Shown one piece after another: positions 50,421 through 64,000 of a DNA stretch of 64,000 nucleotides (position 1 is the first letter of the stretch; each line of letters starts with the position of its first letter). Position numbers and translations under genes: made by a program. The notes below the pieces were generated by a model. It searched no databases, was not told the origin of the DNA, and saw only the letters and a program-made list of their open reading frames with translations. Source of the DNA: Amoebidium appalachense (Eukaryota; Ichthyosporea); assembly GCA_963693365.1 (NCBI GenBank), contig CAVNZM010000015.1, positions 3,596,001 through 3,660,000 of the forward strand, written 5' to 3'.

Positions 50421-51088
50421 GGGGGGGGGGGGGGGGGAGGGGGGCGATAAGTGAACATATTCACACACCTTAGCCTCGTCAGAAGTCAGACCGTCGGCAG
50501 TAACACCGAGCTTCTTGAGCGCCTGCTTTACCGTCATCTTCTCAAAATCGTTGCCATCGTCACCGGCGGTATCGGGAACAACCGTTCCGGCGGCACCAGC
50601 ATTCTGTGGGGGAGGCTGGCTGGGCTTGGGTGGGTCCTCCTTGTTTGAAGTTTCTGCCGGCTTGGCGGGGGCAGGGGTTGCATTGGGACCGGCGGCGGCG
50701 GTGGCTAGAGATTGGGTGGGGGCTGCTGGAACGGAGGCTGGTGCTGGTGCTGGAGGGGCAGCAGGGGGAACTGTGAAAGAAAAAGGTTGTTGGCAAGTGG
50801 TGATTCGTGTCAAGCAATCAGAAGGAACGTGAAAAGTATTCGTGTAACAACAATGACACATCCTGGTTCCAAATCACTTGCTCGAAAAGAGGCATCTATC
50901 AGTCAAAACATTCAACTTAACTTCCTAGTAGTGCACAAGAGAGTTATTGTGCTCTTACCTTCCTGGGCGGCTTGAGCAACCTTCTCAGCTTGGTCATCAG
51001 CAGCCATGGGAACGGCAGTCTCTTGTTGCTCTGCTACGTTTGTGGCCGCTGCAGCCGCCTCATTGGTAGCCTTCTCGGCATCAGACAT
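43043..51088 (-). CDS. PMA1: Plasma-membrane H+-ATPase (P-type, PMA family), 15 exons, ~1117 aa
   Basis: Exons: 51088-50959, 50770-50469, 50093-50024, 49661-49514, 49186-48952, 48607-48250, 47861-47736, 47414-47212, 46886-46745, 46392-46171, 45960-45595, 45253-44914, 44580-44180, 43641-43450 and 43162-43043. All are GT-AG with matching phases, except for one extra base in exon 12 (45149-45154). An Ala/Pro-rich N-terminus (~140 aa) precedes the cation-ATPase N-domain ([19 protein letters not shown]). Then come M1-M2, TGES (~283-286), the PIAMP loop of M4, [12 protein letters not shown] with phosphorylated Asp ~436, GDGVND (~690-695), [14 protein letters not shown]5, and M6 with FNDG (Asp ~787, the proton-binding position in PMA pumps). 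The last exon gives a Ser/Arg/Gly-rich tail. Family role: ATP-driven proton export that energises the plasma membrane. Exoplasmic loops carry unusual cysteine-bearing insertions. Confidence 0.96.
43870..44107 (-). repeat. Tandem duplication in H+-ATPase intron 13
   Basis: 43872-43930 and 44049-44107 match through CTAA.GGTGGTG, GAGGAGGAATGAAGGGAGGG and AAGAAA.TAAGACTCGGATGG. Each is followed by a G-run (a sense-strand C-run). The period is ~177 bp. Confidence 0.85.
45149..45154 (-). other. Frameshift site in H+-ATPase exon 12 (G6 on +, C6 in sense)
   Basis: Upstream frame reads SKDRVTPSP; downstream protein ([20 protein letters not shown]) is one base out. One C fewer in this run gives continuous PMA-like sequence, so there is one extra base. 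A homopolymer sequencing or assembly error is the simplest explanation. Confidence 0.85.
45973..46015. repeat. Poly-G run of 43 in H+-ATPase intron 10
   Basis: C43 on the sense strand, ending about 12 nt before the acceptor (it serves as the pyrimidine tract). Confidence 0.95.
50364..50437. repeat. Poly-G run of 56, then further G-run
   Basis: G56 at 50364-50419, one A, then G17. In the sense strand these are C-runs starting about 30 nt after the donor of H+-ATPase intron 2. Confidence 0.95.
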
Positions 51089-51131
51089 GGTTGCTAGTTG
51101 TAGGGCGACCCCACTTGCAGAAGAATAGTCT

Positions 51132-51215
51132 CTGTAAGTCAGAACAAGAAGGGGAAATGTGTTTGTGGGTGGGTAGGTAAACAGAAATAACGCACGAAAG
51201 ACAAAAAACGTACAC
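51132..51215 (-). other. Possible short intron in the H+-ATPase 5' UTR
   Basis: On the minus strand, TCTGC|GTGTACG at the left and TTCTGACTTACAG|AGAC at the right bound ~84 bp ending 43 bp before the ATG. Inferred from splice signals only. Confidence 0.4.
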
Positions 51216-52773
51216 GCAGAGTTGCACTGCGTGCGGGGAATTTGAAGTAGTCGGAAATGTCAACGTTCATTTTATACGTCGGGTGGTTTTCGTTTTAACC
51301 GTCTGCGGCAATAGTGTCAATTTTATGTAGTACGGTTAACTATGATGTGATTGGAGGAATTCGGCTTGTTGGTAGGGGTGAGACCGAACCTATTTTGTAA
51401 CTGAGTTACTTTTGGTTAAAGATCAGACACTGTTTAAGCGAGTCTCCAGCTGATATTGAAACTCTTAAATCCGATTGGCTCTCGAGCTTTCCCTGCCTCT
51501 CATGGCTTTTTAGAAATATGTGAATGCAAACTTATGATATTTGAATTTTTGGGGGATTTAAAACTGAACTTACTGTAGCGTTCCCGTGGACATACACTGT
51601 TTGTTTGTTTGTTTGGGTGGAAATGGCTACTGAAACGTTAGAGAGTTTTCTTGATAATAAAATTTCCTTTTTTAGATTTTTCAAGAATATCCTGCGTTTT
51701 TTTTACTTAGAATTTTTATAAGTGATCCCCCATATATCAGTCGTGCCCAACCGTCGACCATGCTCTTGGAACCCAATCACAATTTCACAACCCCAAAGCG
51801 TTTTCCGGTTTTTGTTTTTGTAACCGATCTATTTTTGTTACGTCTTTTTTTAGTCATTGCCAATCGGAAATGAGAACCAATCACCTCCTCCTTGTTATTT
51901 CAAACGTTACCGTGACCGCCGTGCATGCACTACAGGCCTGTCGCAACAGCAAAAAAAAACAGGACGATTCGTTCTGCATACACCCAGACAGACCTATTAG
52001 AGTATAACTTTCCCGTAACTGGAACACAAATGCCGTCTGTTCCTTGAGCAATTTACCAGCTGACGTTCATCATAACGAACGAACCCCGTGAGCCACGATG
52101 CTCGAGGCACATGCGATGCATGCCACGATAGCGCACTCTGGCAACTGCCCATTAAAAATTCTGATACTAAATTTGAGATTTATACTTTTGACATAGAAGA
52201 AAGTGTGTATTGTTGTCGAATAACACAGCATTCAAACACATGAAGTGCAAAATTATGTGGTTTTTTGAGTTTGTTTATAATGAAAATATGCACTCACACA
52301 AACACAAACCCCCGGCGGCTAGGGAACTTGCGCCCGCCCGGTGGGCGGTGGGCCAGTGGCGGCACACGGTGAACGTTGCTCATTGGCTGACGTGGACAAA
52401 TTCCAATGATAAAAATTTTCAACCAATTAAAACCACTTTGAAAGACGGACATGCCATTGGAATGTGGCGTCGTAACCATGCATAAAAGTGTTCACTACAC
52501 AATAGAGGGTCAAACAATTTTTTTAGCCTTGCACTCTGTTATGAAAATGCATAAATTGTAAATAGGATGTATTTAGAAGCTTTTTGGGAGTTTAAACGGG
52601 CCTGAATTACTATTGTGAGTTATCTTGTTCTTTATCTCAACATTCCGATGTGCTCATTCTGTAACATATCTATTCCGTGCCCAACTAGTGCCCATGCGTA
52701 GGCTGAGCACGTGCCTTGTGTTTGAGGCTGTGAAATGAATCCCTCAAGACTCCAACGTTACGTGCAAAAAGGG

Positions 52774-52811
<38 letters not shown>

Positions 52812-53743
52812 AAGAAGAAGAAGAAGAAGACACTCGCGTGCCTGTCATTTTAGTAAAAATCAATTTATACCGAAGCTAACAGTTGTTATAGGCCACGGTA
52901 CCGCGTGGTTATGAGATAGCTTTCCCCAGTTCAAATTCAATACAAAAACAAAGCGCGTCCCCACCGGTGACCGGAGCGTCAAAGTCCCAACCGGATAATG
53001 ACGTGTGTCGTTTTTTTTGTTTTTTTTATGGAGTCTGATGTTCTTTCCCTTTCCCACATCCTATAACCGAGGATGTATGTTGTACATGTGTACCAATTTT
53101 TCTCTGACCAGATCAATTATGCTGAGCTGAAGTCATCATTTCAAAGCCTGTCCAACGAGTACATGTACGCATACATGTAACTCAACCTAACTCGTCGACC
53201 GAGACGCGTCAGTGACGTGTAGCTTCGGAAGTCTTTGGGGATCCGTCATGACTCAGTGACCCCAGTTGATGAGAGTGGTACTCGCCGTCGGACTTCGGCA
53301 TCACTGCACTGACTCTTTGCTCTTTGCGCAGAGGCTTTTTTCTGTCTCACAGAATACATACGAACAAAAACTTGCAATTTTTTTGTTGCCATAGCTGACA
53401 AAGACTGGTGTTTTACCTGGGACGGTTCTGTGTAGCACGCTTGCATGTATGTGCGTGTGATAGCGTGCGGAATAATGCGTTTTGCCACGGTGAATTTAGT
53501 GATTCTCGAGATCCGGGAGACTCCAACATGTTCGACCTGTGCAGGCTGGACTGCAAGGAACAGTCTGCGCAAGTGTGCAGCCTCCGAGAGCCTATGCAGA
53601 AACTCTGAAATGATCACCCCCCCTTCCACCTCCCCCTCCCCCGGCCCCCCACCAGCTGCCCCCCCGGATCCCCATATCATCCACCCCCCAGTGCCGCCCG
53701 ACAGCACATGACGAACGCACACACGAGCTAGGCTGACACACAT

Positions 53744-53744
<1 letters not shown>
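51216..53744. other. Upstream region of the H+-ATPase gene; no supported gene
   Basis: Mostly unique, AT-balanced sequence, so probably the promoter region. A36 plus (GAA)n at 52774-52830. A minus-strand open frame at 53246-53618 and overlapping plus frames have no recognisable motif. Confidence 0.45.
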
Positions 53745-53797
<53 letters not shown>

Positions 53798-53934
53798 AAC
53801 CACAAACACACGCACACAAACCCTGACATAAACAGGCAGACTGTGCCAATGTTGAACACACACACATGGCCATGATTCAATCACACACGGGTGACGCACG
53901 CGCATGCACACACACAAGATCACACACACACACA

Positions 53935-53984
<50 letters not shown>

Positions 53985-54018
53985 GTGATCATGACACACA
54001 CACGCACGCACACACACA

Positions 54019-54053
<35 letters not shown>

Positions 54054-54166
54054 TGTGACACACACACGCAGACAGTACCACTGTTGCACACACACACTGT
54101 GGCCATTCAATCACACACACGTGACGCACACGCGCACAGACACACACAAAATCACACACACAAAAT

Positions 54167-54199
<33 letters not shown>

Positions 54200-54276
54200 C
54201 CACACACACATGCACAGACACACAAACGCACACGTACACGACAGTGCCAGTGCTGTTGCACATACACACACACACA

Positions 54277-54344
<68 letters not shown>

Positions 54345-54521
54345 CACACGCGCACACACGGTGCCACTGTTGCACACACACACACACGTGCACACACGGT
54401 GACACCCACCCACACACACAGTCACACAGTCACACAGTGACACACATAAGGCAGACACACAGAGGCATATACATACACACACACATGTACACACCCAGTG
54501 TCACACACACGCACACACACT

Positions 54522-54616
<95 letters not shown>

Positions 54617-54760
54617 AGTACCGGTGACACACTGTACACACACATACACACACACAAACACACATACACACATACACACACACAAACACATAAACACACA
54701 TACACAGTATACGCACACACACATGTACACACCACACACACATGTACATACTGTGACCGT
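53745..54760. repeat. ~1-kb irregular (CA)n array
   Basis: CA tracts are punctuated by repeated words such as AACTGTGA, CACTGTTGCACA, CAGTGCCAGTG and GTGACACAC. Pure CA blocks at 54276-54340 and 54529-54614; A23 at 53777-53799. Confidence 0.9.
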
Positions 54761-55497
54761 GACGCCATCTGATCACGACTCATACATGCATACTCTGCGG
54801 CCGCAAATTCGTGATAAATAGCTGAGGGAGCATATTACTGCAATTTACTGTAGTTAATCTGAGTCCCTTAAGCTATTCTGATTCAGTGAAAAGGCGAGGG
54901 GGGTAGTAGTATTGATTGGGGGGGGAGGGGGGGGGGGGTGGCCCGGAGAGGGGGGAGGGGGGAGGGGGGAGGGGGGAGGGGGGAGGGGGGAGGGGAGTGG
55001 AAAGGACCATTTTCATTCCCTCGACCACAGTACTACGGGTCCCTTCGGCCCCCTTGCCCCCTCCCCGGAGCGGGGGCCGCCCAGTTGGCGGGGGGAGGGA
55101 GGGGGGGGGGGGGGGGGGGGGGAAGGGAGGGACCGCCAGCCTGAGAATTCAACGGCTGGTGGCTGGCCGAGGGAGGGGAAGGTGGGGTGGGGTGGGGGGA
55201 CCACCATCCCACTCAGGGGGGAACCCAGTGGCACCCAAAATACCTATTAATCATGAAACATTAGACGGTATCCGGGACTTGGAAACTTGAAAACTGAGGA
55301 TATACTGGCACCCTTGCTATCTAATACATAGTCATCAAATATATATTAGCTTCAGATTGAGTAAAATTATCAGGCTCAGTAACAGCATAATGGCATTTCT
55401 GACTGGCTGAGTTCGTAGCGATGTTATCACCCCTCAAGAGCGCTTTTGTGGCTGTTATCTATATGTTCCTTGAAAGCTCAGAGTTTTTACTACATAT
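54761..55497. other. G-rich then unique spacer
   Basis: GGGGGGA-type repeats at 54918-55000, a G-run at 55101-55122, then ~270 bp of unique sequence. No gene seen. Confidence 0.5.
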
Positions 55498-55825
55498 ATT
55501 GTTTTGAAACCACGCTACACATTCCACCACTTTAGATAAACCAATGAGAGCCCAGTGTTTCAAGTTTATTCGTCGGTTCTGAGTGGAGGGGAAGCCTGGT
55601 GCTACCCACCGGCTTGGCTGGAATTGATACCCTGGGCAAAGTGTGTACATATACATGGTTAGGGTTGTTATAGGTGTGTTAGTTTAGCTACTAACATCGT
55701 AGCACATTAACTAGAGTACTGTCGGTGCTGGGTGGAAGACGGTAGTTCCCCCTGAGGGCCCCTAGGGGTACCTCCGGGAACAAAACGGGATAATAAAAAA
55801 TAAAAAATAAAATTATTGTTTTGAA
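55498..55825 (+). mobile_element. Second copy of the LINE family: 3' UTR only, with target duplication
   Basis: 55509-55814 aligns to the 3' UTR of the 25.8-kb element: CAATGAGAGCCC, CCCTGGGCAAAGTGTGTAC, ACTGTCGGTGCTG, GACGGTAGTT and CCTCCGGGAACAAAACG. It ends in a (TAAAAAA)n tail. ATTGTTTTGAA flanks it at 55498-55508 and 55815-55825. This is a severely 5'-truncated, SINE-sized insertion. Confidence 0.92.
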
Positions 55826-56001
55826 GAAATAATGGTCGTGCAGGCAGCGCTGCAGCCAAAAACGTTAGCCAGCAAGGGGGCAAAACTAACCTTCTATGGT
55901 TAGCCACCTGCCAAAAATGGCATGTAGATGATTGTCTAATTTTGATTGGGTAACATCTGCCATCATGCTCTCAGTGACCTGCTTACACCTGCTAGGACCC
56001 C

Positions 56002-56032
<31 letters not shown>

Positions 56033-56471
56033 ACACACACATCCCTCAACCCCCAAATACCGAGGGCCCGCGCTCTCTACCCCCTTTGGAATCCAATACC
56101 GAGCGCACACTTTGTTGCTCACTTGATCGTGAACCCCTCCCCCCCCCCCCCCCCCCCCCCGCCCCGCCCTCCCTTCCCTCCCCTCCCCCTCCCCCCTCCC
56201 CCCTCCCATGCTTGCTACCCCCCACACGTCCTCCCTTACTTATTCAGACCCCCTTTTCAATCGCAACTACAAGTGTACGTGTGCATTTCCCGTTAAAGTG
56301 ACGCCATGGTGCACTCAAGAGACATGAGTCATATATATGGCATACCGAAACCACCACTACCGTAGCACGTTAGGATCAGCAAGCAGACGCCCGGAAATGT
56401 CTCAACAGGCACACAATTTGTGACACTGGGAAAAAGCGCGCACACGCACACACGAAAACAAATAGTGCTAT

Positions 56472-56549
<78 letters not shown>

Positions 56550-56819
56550 CACACACGCACACACACATGCACAGTCACGTGACTGCGCCCACACACACCG
56601 GGGCGCACAATCACAGTGTCACACACCCATGCACGCTTGCACACACAATCGCACACACGTCAGTCACAGACACACACACACACACGTGGCTCTGACTAAA
56701 CAGGAGAACAATAGAACCGTAGCTCATCCACACAGGCACACATGTACACACACACACACACACACACAGCCGCACCATGCACATACGCGCACACTGGCAC
56801 GCATACAGCCGCACAGGCA

Positions 56820-56847
56820 CGCGCGCGCGGGCGCGCGCGCGCGCACA

Positions 56848-56929
<82 letters not shown>
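56820..56929. repeat. Alternating (GC)n and (CA)n blocks
   Basis: Two GC blocks (56820-56844 and 56863-56884) are separated and followed by CA. Nearly perfect purine-pyrimidine alternation over ~110 bp makes it strongly Z-DNA-prone. Confidence 0.9.
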
Positions 56930-56933
<4 letters not shown>

Positions 56934-56999
56934 ATCGATCATGACATTGTGCAACTCTCAGACTTTTTAGCATGATAATTCTACTATCGTTGGGGAGGG

Positions 57000-57105
<106 letters not shown>

Positions 57106-57473
57106 GGGGGGGAGGGGGTGTCAGTAGTGTCGTTACAATATTATTATTCGGTATTTACTTTACATACTTCTGCACTGCCATCTGCAGCGAAGAATTCACA
57201 GCTGCTGGGAGGGGCCCTCCTTGGCAAAAAATATTTAAGTTTGTAAACTGATCAGCTATGTAGATGGCAGCAAACCTTAGGAATGTTTCAGTATGCTCAA
57301 CGTCATTCAAGTGTTAGGTGCTGGCTTGGGCAGGTGTTCGCATGAACATCACACGGTGTACACAGTAAAAATTGAATCCGATGTAGGTGCATGGGTGTGG
57401 ATGGCATGTCATTGATTCATTATTTGGCAAAAAAAGTTAATTGTGTGTGTGTTTGTTTGTGTTTGCCTGACGC

Positions 57474-57514
<41 letters not shown>

Positions 57515-57537
57515 CACGGTGTGCGTGCGTGCGTGTG

Positions 57538-57581
<44 letters not shown>

Positions 57582-57818
57582 TGTGTGCGTGCGTGTGTGC
57601 ATGCGTGCGTCCGTGCGTGCGTCCGTGCGTGCATGCGTGTGTGTGTGTGTTGGTACAGTGAGTGTACATGTGTGGGGGTACGGTGTGTGTGTCTGCGTGT
57701 GTGCGTGTTGGGGGGTGGGGGCGGGGGTGGGGGGGAAATAGCTGGCCCCTGATTCACTGTGTGCATCGTGGCCTACTAGTCTGCATGTGTGCGCATGTGC
57801 GTGTGTGTGTGTTTGGGT

Positions 57819-57863
<45 letters not shown>

Positions 57864-58421
57864 GGGAAGGAGGGGGGTTTCTCAAATAAAATTGCTCCAG
57901 GGGGAAATGTCAAAAATGACCCATTGCCCAATTCAGCAGTACACCCGAGACTCAGGAATGACTCGTTTTTACTTGGTGTATACATGTTCTGGCCACCACC
58001 ACAATAACATCATGACACCGAACAATTCCCTAGTTTTCAAAAAAAAAAAAAAAATGGTTTCTCCTACATTTGCATTTTTTGAAAGGGGTTTACACACTTT
58101 TTATTGCGTGGACACTGCCGGGGGCTCAGCCACACTCGACGGCCTACTGCGTTTTCCAGCGCAGCCAATCAAATGCAGCTAGTAAAACTTATGTACCTGC
58201 TAGGCAACAATTAGCGCCATCGTAGTATACGACACCCCTATTACATATTATGGGTAAGCAGAGGCTAGCATCGGTAGCTCCGAAAGAAAGTTAAGACACC
58301 GTATCACAATATCATACTGTGCAGCATTAATAAGGTGATCTAGGATAGTCATTTTTAAAACGGATATATTGAGGAAGAGAGGGAGAAAAGAGAATAAAAC
58401 CGCCAATAACCTCCGGTTCGA

Positions 58422-58718
58422 TTACGTTATACAGTTAGCTAATAGGTTACACTTACAGATAGATACGCATCCGCGAGTAAACCGCCCCCCACACATATTA
58501 CACATACGAGCAGGAGACACCAGAAACCGATTACACTGCCAAGCCATAATCATCTTTGCGTTTTTACACCACACCACATTACGAATAAACAAATCTATGT
58601 AGGAACGAGACTCTCTAACCGTATCCGCCATATAGGTGACTAGTAGTTGGTGTTTTTGCGGTCCTAACACAGGAAGGGACTCAACACGGATAGTAAAAAT
58701 TGTAAAAACCTTACACAA
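58422..58718 (-). pseudogene. C-terminal remnant of a non-LTR retrotransposon ORF, second copy
   Basis: The minus strand encodes MAWQCNRFLV and MCNMCGGRFTRG, matching AWRCNRFLMD and KCIRCSGTFKRG of 12398-12545. It lacks RT motifs and is a short remnant of the same family. Confidence 0.55.
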
Positions 58719-58881
58719 GCTGCCTGTTGCGCATATTTACACCCCACACCCAACGTTAACCACCTGCCATCATCATAACTGAACAATTGACCTGTCTTAT
58801 GTTCTTACACACACCCGTCCCACTTACTTAAATTTTTACACACCAACCATTGGAGAAAAGACATGACCGTTACAGTCGGCA

Positions 58882-58914
<33 letters not shown>

Positions 58915-59025
58915 ACCAAAACACCCCCACCCCCTCCCCCCTCATCCGAAAAAAAAAATAGAAAAAAAAAAGAAAAAAGAAAAGAAAAAGAAAGGAAAAA
59001 GAAAGAAAGAACCACCATTCCCCCC

Positions 59026-59238
59026 TTTTTCAGCAGAAGGGGGTGCTATCAGTGTGTAACAGTTATGGATATCCCTCGACACATGTAGTCAAGTCTGTAT
59101 GTGATCACTAAAGTGCATTTTAGTGTTGCAACGACGACTACACCAGTACTTGAGTTAAGAAAACTACCTCTTCTTTTCAATAAAAACACCGATACACACC
59201 TAGCAGTGTAGAATATAGATTGCTGAGCATGGCCTTTA
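59026..59238 (-). repeat. Two decayed copies of the syntenin-like terminal exon end
   Basis: 59166-59238 matches the true exon end (59324-59395) through TTCTTTT, AGTGTAG.ATATAGAT and GCATGG.CTT. On the minus strand it still reads MLSNLYSTLL against the real MPRDLYTTLI. 59026-59085 is a third, weaker copy (TTTTTCAGCAGAAGGGGGTG, CTATCAGTGT). Confidence 0.75.
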
Positions 59239-59323
59239 CGTGTATGTGTTCTATATAAGGAAATTTCAGTGTTGCCAGGGTAATATCGCTAACAAAAATA
59301 AGCAATGATGAAGAAAACAACGA

Positions 59324-63692
<4,369 letters not shown>

Positions 63693-64000
63693 CTGCATGC
63701 AGATGTGTGTGAGTGATGTACGTGTGTGTGTGTGTGTGTATGTGTGTGTTGGGAAGGGTGGGAGGTGTGTGTGTGTGTGTGCGCGCGCGCCACATGATGG
63801 GAAGGGGATGGGGTTGGTGTAGGCATGGGAGAGGAGGTGGGAGGGGGTTTGAGGACGAGTGGGTGGGTGGGGATTGGGGACAAGGGTGGGGGGGGACGGG
63901 GGGGAGGACATGGTAAGAGAAAACCGGGAGACGGTCGAGAAGGCAGTACAGGGCATGGAATGGTATGCAGGAAGAGGGGGGGGGGGAGGGGGTGGTTGGG
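63693..64000. other. Upstream intron or flank of the syntenin-like gene
   Basis: GT-rich and G-rich (sense C-rich) DNA. No further exon can be supported before the window ends. Confidence 0.45.

Noticed and set aside
43043-51088. Calling the H+-ATPase a pseudogene
   Set aside because: All catalytic motifs and all 28 splice junction ends are intact. A single base in a C6 run is better explained by a sequence error.
53246-53618. Minus-strand frame EFLHRLSEAAHLRRLFL... and overlapping plus-strand frames
   Set aside because: Several frames are open on both strands and the ORF begins in a CA array. A possible AG acceptor and GTAAAAC donor exist, but nothing identifies a protein.

Overview
The window is nuclear DNA of an intron-rich eukaryote. 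Introns are GT-AG, mostly starting GTATGT, GTAAGT or GTACGT. Intergenic and intronic DNA is loaded with very long poly-C/poly-G runs, (CA/GT)n, (GA)n and minisatellites. A fungal/plant/protist-type plasma-membrane H+-ATPase (absent from animals) lies in the same window as a syntenin-like tandem-PDZ gene (a Holozoa-type gene). Together they suggest a unicellular opisthokont such as an ichthyosporean; this is inference, not identification. Almost all short open frames here read through simple repeats (HTHT, VCVC, PPPP, GGGG, SLSL) and are not genes.

Layout. 1-5 kb, + strand: the last six recognised exons of a VASt-domain sterol-transfer-type protein with a C-terminal membrane anchor. 5-20 kb: gene-poor. 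It holds two fold-back (MITE-like) elements, a decayed non-LTR retrotransposon split by a 2-kb composite satellite, and many repeats. 20.1-21.6 kb, +: an apparently intronless gene with the N-terminal half of an RGS domain. 24.5-25.1 kb: an array of short self-complementary repeats. 25.8-29.8 kb: a 5'-truncated LINE (RT, RNase H, CCHC-like finger) with a 16-bp target-site duplication. 30.65 kb, +: an orphan exon encoding the C-terminal half of an SH3 domain. 32.2-40.4 kb, -: a seven-exon gene for an unrecognised ~1086-residue protein. 43.0-51.1 kb, -: a 15-exon P-type H+-ATPase of ~1117 residues with one apparent +1 frameshift in a C6 run. 53.7-56.9 kb: CA arrays and a second short copy of the 25.8-kb LINE family. 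59.3-63.7 kb, -: five exons of a syntenin-like PDZ-PDZ protein, with its 5' end outside or unresolved.

Three patterns cut across genes. (i) A sense-strand poly-C tract lies within about 30 nt downstream of most 5' splice sites. (ii) Exon ends and splice junctions are repeatedly duplicated in tandem into the neighbouring intron or 3' UTR (five cases in three genes). (iii) A dispersed ~110-135-bp repeat, bounded by C-runs, recurs in introns and intergenic DNA. These are the most promising candidates for something undescribed. No operon-like or defence system is visible, and the genes show no common pathway beyond membrane and signalling roles.
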